Shown piece after piece: positions 16,135 through 21,795 of a stretch of 21,795 nucleotides of DNA. The translations under genes and the position numbers were made by a program. The stretch comes from Bacteroidales bacterium UBA3709 (GTDB taxonomy: Bacteria > Bacteroidota > Bacteroidia > Bacteroidales > UBA932): assembly GCA_002372015.1 (NCBI GenBank), contig DFIA01000040.1, positions 1-21,795 of the forward strand, written 5' to 3'. The first letter of the stretch is position 1. Every line of letters begins with the position of its first letter. Under the pieces are notes generated by a model. That model did no database searches and had not been told where the DNA came from. It saw only the letters and a program-made list of their open reading frames with translations.

Positions 16135-16168
16135 TTAGCCATCTAATCAAATGTTTACGAATGGCTAA
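16135..16168. repeat. Inverted repeat upstream of the integrase gene
   Basis: Arms ttagccat (16135-16142) and atggctaa (16161-16168) are perfect 8-bp complements with an 18-base spacer. They lie between the left attachment site and the integrase start, where a regulator of integrase expression or an excisionase could bind. No function is shown. Confidence 0.4.
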
Positions 16169-16195
16169 ATATTGTATTATATTGCATTACTTTGC

Positions 16196-16224
16196 TAAAA
16201 AATGGGTGGTTTTTTGGGTGGTTA
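16196..16224 (+). repeat. Candidate integrase arm site, left (paired GGGTGGTT)
   Basis: Two GGGTGGTT octamers (16204-16211 and 16216-16223) start 12 bp apart, preceded by a run of A. The same arrangement, in the same orientation, occurs at 21680-21707 next to the right attachment site, with one base changed between the octamers. In the excised circle these would flank the core site, as arm sites of tyrosine recombinases do. Confidence 0.55.
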
Positions 16225-16280
16225 TTTTGCATAATGAAGAAAAACATGTTATCTTACATTAAATCTAACCTCTACCATAT

Positions 16281-17054
16281 ATGTTAAGAAAGCATAGCCT
16301 AAATACAACTCTCACCCAACCTTACAAAAATGGAAGATGCTCCGTCATTATTCGCGTTTCTTGTTCAGGGAGAATAGAACTCTATACAGGTATTTCTATT
16401 AAGAAATCCGAATGGAATAATAGTCGACAACGAGTTAAACAAGGAGTAAAAGTAGATGGGATAGACTATAATATCTTAAATAAAGAACTCAATGAAATGG
16501 AAGAGTTTATCTCTGATTATTTCCAAAAATGTGCAGAAAGAGATACAAATGCATCTCTTTCAGATTTAAAAGAACGCTTTAATTATAAGTTTAAATCGTC
16601 TTCCAAATCTAAGGCAAATGAGTTCTTCTTCATGTATGATAGGTTTATTAAAGAAGAGGGTAGTAAAAATGGGTGGCAAGAAAATATAATTGGTGTTCAA
16701 AAGCGTTTGAAAGAAAAGATTAGAGTATTCAAACCACAGATATCATTTCCCGATTTATCAACAACCACCCTGGAGGCTCTGAAAGTTCATCTTTCTAAGG
16801 AGTTGTTTAATGACACCCTTATCAAAAACATATCATATCTTAAACAATTTGCGAAATGGGCTTTAAGCAAAAAGTGCCCCGTTAATGATGATGTATTCTC
16901 ATATAATCCAAAACTCCCAAAGTCTAAGAAAGCAGTAAAATATCTTACATTGGGGGAGTTAGAGACAATTTACAACTTGGATTTGAGCCAAAGAGAAGGA
17001 TTGGGACTCTTTCAACGTCCAATGGATGTTCTATGTGGTTTGGCAGAAGGTTAA
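16281..17054 (+). pseudogene. Tyrosine recombinase (integrase), catalytic domain missing
   Basis: The protein begins like Bacteroidota integrases: an arm-binding domain (about 1-100, with TLTQPYKNGRCSVIIRVSC and LYTGISIKKSEWN) followed by the SAM-like core-binding domain (about 105-225, with LKQFAKWAL and NPKLPKSKK) and then YLTLGELETIYNLDLS, where the catalytic domain normally starts. The R...HxxR...Y region of about 160 residues is absent. From about 16990-17005 the sequence switches to a different gene: a NADAR-type frame opens at 16987 and is clearly recognisable by 17011, so the last 20 or so residues of the integrase frame (after LSQ) are out-of-frame translation of that gene. At 257 residues versus a usual 390-410, the product cannot recombine DNA, though it might still bind the attachment sites. 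Confidence 0.8.
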
Positions 17055-18250
17055 AGGAAACAAGGACTTTCAGGAACTCCTTAAAGCCATACCTGACGGA
17101 GCCACCATTATTGAAGACACGTCTTTCAAGGGCGTTCCTAAGAAGAAACAGGACACAAATATCTTTTGGGGTGCAAGGAATCCAGATAGAAAGGACTTTG
17201 AAAACAAGGTTAAGAACATAGCCTCAGCCAAGGATAATCAGGAACGGGTAAATGACTTTGTTCAGTATGGTATCTATAAGGGGTGCAATGTGATGGGCAA
17301 AATCCTGATGATTTGTAGAAAATGCCTTATTGAAGGGACTGAGCCTGATTTTGACTATGAGTTGCTGAGGAGTAAGAACATATACCTATTAGGCAAACTT
17401 GTGGACTTCGGCAAGAAAGAAGAGAAGCCTCAGTATAGGAATGACATACTATTAGGTGTAATCGCAGGGGATATGATAGGTAGGCCATACGAGAGAAAGA
17501 AAGATGCCATCAAGACAACGGAGTTTCCATTATTTGAGAGGCGTTGTAAATACACCGATGATAGTGTCCTGACGATTGCTGTTGCTGATTGGTTGATAAA
17601 TGACAAGAACCTGACTTGGGAGGTGCTTGCGGACAGGTTTGTCCATTATGGCACGAGATATAGGATTAAAGGACAGGTGTTTTTCTGAGCTATTTGCCAA
17701 GTGGCTTTTTGACGAGAACCGCCCATTGGGAAGGGTTTCAGAAAGCAATGGAGCTGCTATGAGGGTTAGCCCTGTCGGGTGGTACTTTGATAACGTTGAT
17801 AAGGTTGAGGAAGTGGCTAAAATCCAAGCATCCTTGACCCATAATCATCCTGATGCCATACAGGGAGCACAAGTCGCAGCCGTTTCAGTCCTGTTAGCAA
17901 GGCAAGGCAAGAGCAAGGATGAGATTAAGTCTTTCATTGAAAGTCGCTTTGGATGGAACCTCAGCGTTGATTGGAATACATACAGGAGCGATTACGAGTG
18001 GACAACAAACTGCAAGAAGACTACTGAGGGGGCTTTAATGGCATTCCTGAATAGCACCGATTTTGAAAGTGCCATCCGCAATGCTGTTAGTTTGGGTAGT
18101 GATGCTGACACCTTGGGAGCCATTACAGGGGGTATTGCTGATGCTTTCTATGGAGGAGTGCCGAAGCATATCAAGAAGGATGTGCTTCGTAGGGCTCTCC
18201 CCGATGAGTTCAAAGAGATTTTGAAGAGATTTGCAGAAGCAATCAGATAA
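17002..18250 (+). pseudogene. NADAR - ADP-ribosylglycohydrolase fusion, N-terminally truncated and frameshifted
   Basis: The 5' part matches the second half of a NADAR (YbiA-like) domain, which acts on ADP-ribosylated or riboside substrates: FNVQWMFYVVWQKVKGNKDF, DGATIIEDTSF, IFWG, and NVMGKILMICRKCL. A DraG/ARH-type ADP-ribosylglycohydrolase follows: GVIAGDMIGRPYE, YTDDSVLTIAVADWL (metal-binding TDDS), SNGAAMRVSPVGW, LTHNHPDAIQGAQ and SDADTLGAITGGIADAFYGG. The first frame stops at 17686-17688 after HYGTRY plus unrelated residues, and the second frame carries on from LKDRCFSELF (about 17666) to 18250. A single extra base at about 17662-17670 would explain this. The N-terminal half of NADAR is lost at the junction with the integrase gene. 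ARH enzymes remove ADP-ribose from targets, often to reverse toxin action. As it stands the gene is dead, or makes an isolated ARH fragment lacking its first motifs. Confidence 0.82.
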
Positions 18251-18255
18251 AATAA

Positions 18256-18263
18256 TAACTTTG
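18256..18263 (+). promoter_or_regulatory. -7 box before the secreted protein / WG gene group
   Basis: TAACTTTG fits TAnnTTTG and is preceded 22 bp upstream by TTTG (18230-18233), slightly wider than the usual spacing. It lies just after the ADP-ribosylglycohydrolase stop codon and 23 bp before the ATG at 18287, and could drive the three following plus-strand genes. Confidence 0.4.
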
Positions 18264-18286
18264 AGATAATAACAGATGAAATATAT

Positions 18287-19177
18287 ATGAAAAAACTACT
18301 ATTATTAACAACTCTATTGGGATTCTCTCAAATAATTGTGGCTCAAAAAGATACAATATTTCTTCACTCAGGTACTAATATAATATGTGAGGTTATAGAA
18401 GGGGCTTCTACATGGACAAAATATAGGTATCCCAATGAGACTATGGTTAATACCATATCTGTTTCAGAATATCGCGAGATACATTTGGCAAGTGGAAGAG
18501 TGATAAAAGGGTCTGAACCGATTATAATATCAGGGATAGAAGATTGGAATAAAGTAGTCATTACCAATGTGCCTACACTTGCAGAAGGCCTTGATTTAGT
18601 GGATATGACAGAACTCCCTGCGTTTGTTTTAGAAGAGCTCCACTCCGTATATAAACATAATAATCATAATAACAACGAGTTTTTTCAGAAGATAGGAGCA
18701 AGTCGGTATTGTCATTTGGTTGTACTAACTGATGATTCTGTTTTGAGTGAGCGGATATGGACTGATGAAGGAGCTTTAAACATAAAAAAAGTCAAATACT
18801 ATCGCTTTAAAGAGGTCCCTGTTGCAAAGTTGGATGACATAAACAAGGAGCGTTGGAATAAATATGTCGAAGAGGTTATCGAAAAGGCGAAATGGGAAAA
18901 AAAGAAACCAATGCATCCATTTTATGATAAATCCATTCTAAAATTGGATAAACGTGGGCAGAAGAAAGCGGTTAGTGATGTAGAATGGTATGTTGGGCAA
19001 AACATTGACCATGCATCCAAATTAGCGGATTTAGAAGAAAGTCAAAGGGATACAGAAATATTAAAGTCTTTGTGCGAAGAAATGGGCGACCCTCATTTTT
19101 TTAAAGATGCTATCAAAGCAATTGATAGACATATGAGAAATCAATTAAAAAAATTGGGAGGGAATATGTCAAATTAA
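18287..19177 (+). CDS. Secreted protein of unknown function
   Basis: The 296-residue protein has a signal peptide (MKKLLLLTTLLGFSQIIVAQ, cut after about residue 19 or 20). Next is a short module (about 21-75) of a kind seen in Bacteroidota exported proteins: a strand KDTIFLHSGTNIICEVIE, then TKYRYPN and IHLASGRVIKG. The middle (about 100-180) has ELPAFVLEELHSVYKH and LVVLTDDSVLSERIW, and an Asn/His-rich run (124-130). The C-terminal third is charged and helical (KWEKKKPMHPFYDK, EESQRDTEILKSLCEEMGD). I do not recognise a catalytic domain. It lies inside the tRNA island, 36 bp after the ADP-ribosylglycohydrolase remnant and 66 bp before the WG-repeat pair. Periplasmic or outer-membrane location is inferred from the signal peptide. 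Confidence 0.8.
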   Translation: MKKLLLLTTLLGFSQIIVAQKDTIFLHSGTNIICEVIEGASTWTKYRYPNETMVNTISVSEYREIHLASGRVIKGSEPIIISGIEDWNKVVITNVPTLAEGLDLVDMTELPAFVLEELHSVYKHNNHNNNEFFQKIGASRYCHLVVLTDDSVLSERIWTDEGALNIKKVKYYRFKEVPVAKLDDINKERWNKYVEEVIEKAKWEKKKPMHPFYDKSILKLDKRGQKKAVSDVEWYVGQNIDHASKLADLEESQRDTEILKSLCEEMGDPHFFKDAIKAIDRHMRNQLKKLGGNMSN

Positions 19178-19243
19178 TTTAAAAGACTGAAAATAGCACA
19201 TTGTGGCAATCTTGCCTTAACATATATATGAAACAAAACAGAT

Positions 19244-19735
19244 ATGTATCAAAATGCGTTAACCCCCAAAATAACGAATAACCTCTACGGCTATGAAGAC
19301 AAAACAGGCAAAGAGGTTATTCCATGCATTTATAAATATGCTGAATGTTTCGTTAATGGCATTGCACTTATTCAAAAGAACGATTCTTACGGATGGATTA
19401 ATGAGACAGGGAGGGAAGTAATACCATGTATCTACCAATATGCTGAAAGTTTTTGTAATGGGTTAGCCCTTGTAAAGAAAGATGGTTTGTGGGGATTGAT
19501 AGATGAAAAAGGGAATATTGCGGTTCCTTTTGGTTTTTACGAAGAATATAAAGGTTCTTATAAGTCTGATTATTTCGCAGTTAAAAAGAATGGATTGTGG
19601 GGTGTCCTTGATGAGAACGGAAAAGAATTGATGCCGTGTATTTTTGAAGGATTAATACTTGACTTCGATTGCATTCATGCAACTAAGTTTGGCAGATTAT
19701 TTAATATTGGAATAGAAAAAATACTTAATTATTAG
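19244..19735 (+). CDS. WG-repeat protein, short
   Basis: This 163-residue protein consists of about four WG (KWG) beta repeats at about 15-47, 48-80, 81-117 and 118-150. Each has the pattern YGW/LWGxI-DExGxE-xxPCIY-xxAExFxNGxALVxK. WG repeats form beta-rich, probably propeller-like or elongated binding modules and have no enzymatic activity known to me. There is no signal peptide, so it is likely cytoplasmic. The ends look ragged: the first repeat lacks a WG and the last (FGRLFNIG) is degenerate. It is followed after 23 bp by a second WG-type gene, so the two probably act together. The partner is not evident from the sequence. Confidence 0.8.
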   Translation: MYQNALTPKITNNLYGYEDKTGKEVIPCIYKYAECFVNGIALIQKNDSYGWINETGREVIPCIYQYAESFCNGLALVKKDGLWGLIDEKGNIAVPFGFYEEYKGSYKSDYFAVKKNGLWGVLDENGKELMPCIFEGLILDFDCIHATKFGRLFNIGIEKILNY

Positions 19736-19746
19736 TCTTAGACAAA

Positions 19747-19752
19747 AAGGAG
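19747..19752 (+). promoter_or_regulatory. Shine-Dalgarno-like site for the second WG gene
   Basis: AAGGAG stands 6 bases before the ATG at 19759. Such sites are uncommon in this phylum, and this one supports the chosen start and may hint at a foreign origin of the gene. Confidence 0.5.
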
Positions 19753-19758
19753 TAAATA

Positions 19759-20325
19759 ATGTTAGAGTTAAAGCCACTAAGTTTTAATGAAGAGCACCAT
19801 TATGGTAAGATAACTCTTTTAAGAAAAGATTTTGACAAGTATTCTGTGTTAGATGAGAATGGAAACACAATAGTACCTTTTGGTAAATACCAATTCATTG
19901 ATGGTTTTGATGGTGGACTTGCAAGAGTTAGGAAAGTTATTGTTGACACAAGCGGTATAGATTATTCTCTTGGTGATGCGAACATCAACAAATGGGGTAT
20001 TATCAATGAAAATGGAGAAGAGGTCTTACCTGTTGTCTATGATGATATTTGGAAGTTTTATAACAAAGGGCGTAATTCGACAAAAGTCGTCAAAGATGGT
20101 GTTTCCTCATTAGTGTATTTTAAAGATTTAAATCCTGCTTTTGTAGAACATGCATCATATCATCCAAGGCAGACTTATCGTGATTATGAGGTAAATGATA
20201 CTGAACCTGATTATTATGACGACCCATTTGAGGAAAGGATTAACTATGATTATATGGGGCTTGATGCAGATGATATAGATGATGCCTTTGAAGGAGACCC
20301 AAGTGCTTATTGGAATATTGATTAA
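19759..20325 (+). CDS. WG-repeat protein with acidic C-terminal tail
   Basis: The 188-residue protein has about three WG-like units in its first 125 residues (SVLDENGNTIVPFGKY at about 29-44; NKWGIINENGEEVLPVVYDD at about 77-96; and a degenerate KDGVSSLVYFKDL at about 112-124). The C-terminal 45 residues are extremely acidic and rich in Tyr (DTEPDYYDDPFEER, DADDIDDAFEGD, ending AYWNID). Acidic Tyr/Asp tails like this occur at the end of other Bacteroidota WG proteins as far as I recall. It follows the first WG gene by 23 bp behind a clear AAGGAG site and ends at a strong terminator. No signal peptide is visible. Function unknown; the tail could bind a basic partner such as the small basic protein encoded convergently, but that is only a suggestion. 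Confidence 0.8.
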   Translation: MLELKPLSFNEEHHYGKITLLRKDFDKYSVLDENGNTIVPFGKYQFIDGFDGGLARVRKVIVDTSGIDYSLGDANINKWGIINENGEEVLPVVYDDIWKFYNKGRNSTKVVKDGVSSLVYFKDLNPAFVEHASYHPRQTYRDYEVNDTEPDYYDDPFEERINYDYMGLDADDIDDAFEGDPSAYWNID

Positions 20326-20358
20326 AAAATGGCTCAGGAATAACCCCTGAGCCATTTT
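20326..20358. terminator. Bidirectional terminator between convergent genes
   Basis: Perfect 13-bp arms (20326-20338 and 20346-20358, aaaatggctcagg and its complement) enclose a 7-base loop. A-runs and T-runs on both sides let it serve both the WG operon (plus) and the small basic protein gene (minus). Confidence 0.85.
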
Positions 20359-20361
20359 CTT

Positions 20362-20607
20362 TTAAATCAAATCTTCTATCTTGGTTTCATCTTTCCGCCC
20401 CAAGGCATCCCAATATGCCTTGCACCCATTGCTGATTTTCTGACACCATTCAGAACTCCTTGGGTTTGCCTGATTATATCTCCTCAGCGATTGCCTAATC
20501 TTCTCCTTTTGCTGAGGAGACATCTTCTTTGATGTGCGTTTATAGATTTTTTCCTTCTGCTGAGGTTGTTTGGGCTGTGTTTCCTGCTTTCTTGTTGGTT
20601 GTACCAT
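20362..20607 (-). CDS. Small basic protein, function unknown
   Basis: This 81-residue protein has a Gln/Lys/Pro-rich N-terminus (about 1-28) followed by SPQQKEKIRQSLRRYNQANP and KISNGCKAYWDALGRKDE. The repeated S-xx-KEKIxxSLR helix resembles the small NUMOD3-type DNA-binding helices found beside homing and mobile nucleases, but the match is short and by eye. It is highly basic in the middle and acidic at the C-terminus. It is the only minus-strand gene inside the island, converges on the WG operon across a shared terminator, and lies beside a repeat-rich non-coding region to which it might bind. Confidence 0.6.
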   Translation of the reverse strand: MVQPTRKQETQPKQPQQKEKIYKRTSKKMSPQQKEKIRQSLRRYNQANPRSSEWCQKISNGCKAYWDALGRKDETKIEDLI

Positions 20608-20820
20608 AGTTTTAAAGTATTTGTATTTGTTATTCTAAGTTTATTATAAATAGTAGGTAGTTGCCAAAAAGTTGAAAACATTGGGAGACTTAGGACGCCT
20701 ATTTGTATGCCCACATAGTACATTTAGTTTCAAGATATTTCGGGAGGGGGATTAGCCCAAAACTTTTTGACTTTTGGCTGAGGGTGGGGGCAGATTTTTG
20801 ATAAGACACAGATTAAATGC

Positions 20821-20855
20821 CTAAAAAGTATCATTTTAAGAACTAAAAAGTATCA
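20821..20855 (+). repeat. 13-bp direct repeat pair
   Basis: The 13-mer ctaaaaagtatca occurs twice, starting 22 bp apart (two helical turns), so a protein bound to both copies would sit on the same face of the DNA. Confidence 0.6.
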
Positions 20856-21016
20856 AGATTTTGGCTAAAAATAAGGCAATCAGCATAAATCGGCATAATT
20901 GATAGATTTATAGCGGATTATGGGTATAGCGCCTACCATCTCATTGAGAAAGTGGCATTTAGTGGCTTTGATTTCTTGAAAAATACTCAGGAAATGGACT
21001 ATGGTTATTTTATTGG

Positions 21017-21024
21017 TATATTTG
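21017..21024 (+). promoter_or_regulatory. -7 box of the DUF3853-type gene
   Basis: TATATTTG matches TAnnTTTG; the predicted transcription start is about 10 bases before the ATG at 21041. A 10-bp palindrome tttgtacaaa (21021-21030) overlaps the box and the start point and could be an operator. No -33 TTTG is seen at the usual spacing. Confidence 0.45.
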
Positions 21025-21040
21025 TACAAAATACAGCGAA

Positions 21041-21682
21041 ATGAAGGATTATATCTCAGAAATCTCATCCCCATCTATATCTCCTGATAACTTGTCAGGC
21101 ATTGAAGTTCAGTCCTATTTGCGATTACTTGAAAGTGCAAGGCAGTCATTTATTGAAATTGTGGCTCAATACCCCAATAATGTGGTTAAGGCATATCTGA
21201 ATGAGTTGATGGAAGCCAAGAAAGTTATTATTAAGCGTGGTTTTATTGGAAATGAGCAACCTGCTTTGGAGATGGTTCAGGCAGATATTAAAGAGGCTGA
21301 ACTGATATATATTTTTTCCATCTTGGATAAAGGGATGATGCAATCTCTTGAAAAGACAGCCTCCTTTTTACAACAAGTTATAGGAGAAGAGCAACCGACA
21401 GAACCTCAGCCTCAGCCAATAATAGAGCAGCCTCAACCCGAAGAAAAGGATGAGAAGCAAAACGTTGTTGAAGGAGTAAAAGTAATAAGCGGAACACAGG
21501 GATTGGCTGATTACCTCGGTTGCAGTAAGAGCATGGCTTTTGGTATCATCAGTAGAGGGGTACTTAAAGACATAGGCATTCAATATATGGTTGGAAAGTG
21601 TTGGAAGTTCAATCGTGAAAAGTTGGATAAGTACCTAAAAGAGCATCCCGACTTATTAGCAAATGTGCGATGTAAGAGGTAA
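21041..21682 (+). CDS. DUF3853-like / excisionase-type DNA-binding protein
   Basis: The 213-residue protein ends in a helix-turn-helix module (about 150-205) of the excisionase/DUF3853 kind: VISGTQGLADYLGCSKSMAFGIISRGVLKDIGIQYMVGKCWKF (fragment matches) then NREKLDKYLKEHPD. Such proteins accompany integrases on Bacteroidota mobilizable elements and direct excision or regulate the element. The N-terminal 120 residues are helical, and a Pro/Gln/Glu-rich linker (about 120-143, QPQPIIEQPQPEEKDE) separates the halves; it is longer than the plain DUF3853 proteins of about 100 residues. Its stop codon lies at the start of the right candidate arm site and 28 bp from the right attachment repeat, a typical excisionase position. 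It has a -7 box and palindrome just upstream. Confidence 0.75.
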   Translation: MKDYISEISSPSISPDNLSGIEVQSYLRLLESARQSFIEIVAQYPNNVVKAYLNELMEAKKVIIKRGFIGNEQPALEMVQADIKEAELIYIFSILDKGMMQSLEKTASFLQQVIGEEQPTEPQPQPIIEQPQPEEKDEKQNVVEGVKVISGTQGLADYLGCSKSMAFGIISRGVLKDIGIQYMVGKCWKFNREKLDKYLKEHPDLLANVRCKR

Positions 21683-21707
21683 AAATGGGTGGTTTCTTGG
21701 GTGGTTA
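21680..21707 (+). repeat. Candidate integrase arm site, right (paired GGGTGGTT)
   Basis: The two octamers are at 21687-21694 and 21699-21706, in the same spacing and orientation as at 16196-16224. This copy overlaps the stop codon of the DUF3853-type gene and ends 3 bp from the right attachment repeat. Confidence 0.55.
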
Positions 21708-21709
21708 GG

Positions 21710-21787
21710 TATAAAAAAACAGCACAACTGATTGGTTTTATCAAGTTATGCCGTTTTTTTTGTGGAGAACAAGGGAGTCGAACCCTT
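21710..21787. repeat. Right attachment site (78-bp direct repeat)
   Basis: This copy matches 16025-16104 except for two length changes in A- and T-runs and one base. It includes the minus-strand tRNA 3' end (21763-21787) and its terminator. Here the tRNA sequence continues past the repeat (gaccccct on plus), so this end restores the intact tRNA gene. Confidence 0.88.
21720..21753 (-). terminator. tRNA terminator, right copy
   Basis: Minus-strand stem cggcataac / gttgtgctg with two G-T pairs and a 16-base loop, followed by seven T. It lies just after the tRNA 3' end. Confidence 0.65.
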
Positions 21788-21795
21788 GACCCCCT
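21763..21795 (-). tRNA. tRNA gene, 3' end only (5' part outside window)
   Basis: Read on the minus strand: AGGGGGTC (anticodon-stem end and short variable loop), T-arm AAGGG-TTCGACT-CCCTT, acceptor strand GTTCTCC, discriminator A. CCA is not encoded. The short variable loop rules out Leu, Ser and probably Tyr. The anticodon is beyond the window, so the amino acid cannot be given; the 5' acceptor strand should read GGAGAAC. Confidence 0.82.

Larger units (their letters stand above)
20608..21040. other. Non-coding region of the island with repeats and G-tracts
   Basis: No convincing gene is found in this 433-bp gap between the divergent small basic protein and DUF3853-type genes. It holds a symmetrical block: gggaggggg (20742-20750), agcccaaaa (20754-20762), ttttggct (20772-20779), gggtggggg (20782-20790). 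It also has a 13-bp direct repeat ctaaaaagtatca (20821-20833 and 20843-20855, 22 bp apart) and a second ttttggct (20859-20866). A -7-like TATATTTG (21017-21024) precedes the gene at 21041. The layout suggests a control region such as a regulator-binding site or a former transfer or replication origin, but nothing in the sequence decides which. Confidence 0.5.
16025..21787. mobile_element. Decayed 5.7-kb integrative element in a tRNA 3' end
   Basis: The element is defined by near-identical direct repeats at 16025-16104 and 21710-21787 that contain the 3' part of a tRNA gene and its terminator. This is the footprint of site-specific insertion by a tyrosine recombinase. Between the repeats are an integrase gene lacking its catalytic domain (left end), a DUF3853/excisionase-like gene (right end), matching candidate arm sites near each end, and cargo: NADAR-ADP-ribosylglycohydrolase remnant, a secreted protein, two WG-repeat proteins and a small basic protein. 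No relaxase, replication protein or conjugation gene is visible. The element therefore looks non-autonomous: it would need an integrase supplied by a relative to leave. Confidence 0.85.

Noticed and set aside
19228..19281. Seventeen-codon frame starting MKQNRY before the first WG gene
   Set aside because: It overlaps the WG gene start in another frame; it could be a leader peptide or a shifted original start, but nothing supports either.
20821..20855. Possible CRISPR array or iteron array
   Set aside because: Only two copies of a 13-bp repeat, with a short spacer and no cas or rep gene nearby.
20880..21074. Minus-strand open frame of 64 codons in the non-coding region
   Set aside because: It overlaps the start and promoter of the DUF3853-type gene and has no recognisable domain or start signal.

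Overview
The window looks like chromosome of a member of the Bacteroidota, most likely Bacteroidales. Several intergenic regions carry the TTTG / TAnnTTTG promoter pattern of that phylum, Shine-Dalgarno sites are nearly absent, and the proteins (DUF4922-SpoIID fusion, OMP barrel with a plug domain, arm-binding Bacteroides-type integrase, DUF3853) are typical of it. Genus cannot be decided from the sequence.

Layout. 1-1600 (minus): a partial winged-helix regulator co-transcribed with a membrane protein, then the mechanosensitive channel mscL. 1734-2564 (minus): a secreted protein with two plug-like modules. 2623-5878 (plus): an OPT-family oligopeptide transporter and peptidase T, which together would import and finish off small peptides. 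5975-6535 (minus): a cysteine-dioxygenase-type cupin with a palindromic candidate operator inside its promoter. 6670-13835 (minus): a tight four-gene operon (5-10 bp gaps): tandem glycosyltransferase 2, DUF4922/HIT-like-SpoIID fusion, AmpG-like muropeptide permease with a large periplasmic insert, and a NamZ/DUF1343 exo-muramidase. This reads as a peptidoglycan-fragment salvage operon. 13897-15907 (minus): an outer-membrane TonB-type receptor broken by one frameshift.

16025-21787 is a small integrated element of about 5.7 kb. It is bounded by near-identical 80/78-bp direct repeats that duplicate the 3' end of a tRNA gene and its terminator; the rest of the tRNA lies beyond the right edge. It holds an integrase without its catalytic domain, joined by an apparent deletion to the remains of a NADAR-ADP-ribosylglycohydrolase gene that also carries a frameshift. 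Next come a secreted protein and two WG-repeat proteins of unknown role, a small basic protein, a repeat-rich non-coding region, and a DUF3853/excisionase-like DNA-binding protein next to the right attachment site. Paired GGGTGGTT motifs near both ends look like integrase arm sites. The element seems unable to move on its own.

I see no CRISPR array, no rRNA and no complete insertion sequence. The most unusual items are the signal-less SpoIID-HIT fusion inside the muropeptide operon, and the decayed tRNA island with its ADP-ribose-related relic and uncharacterised cargo.
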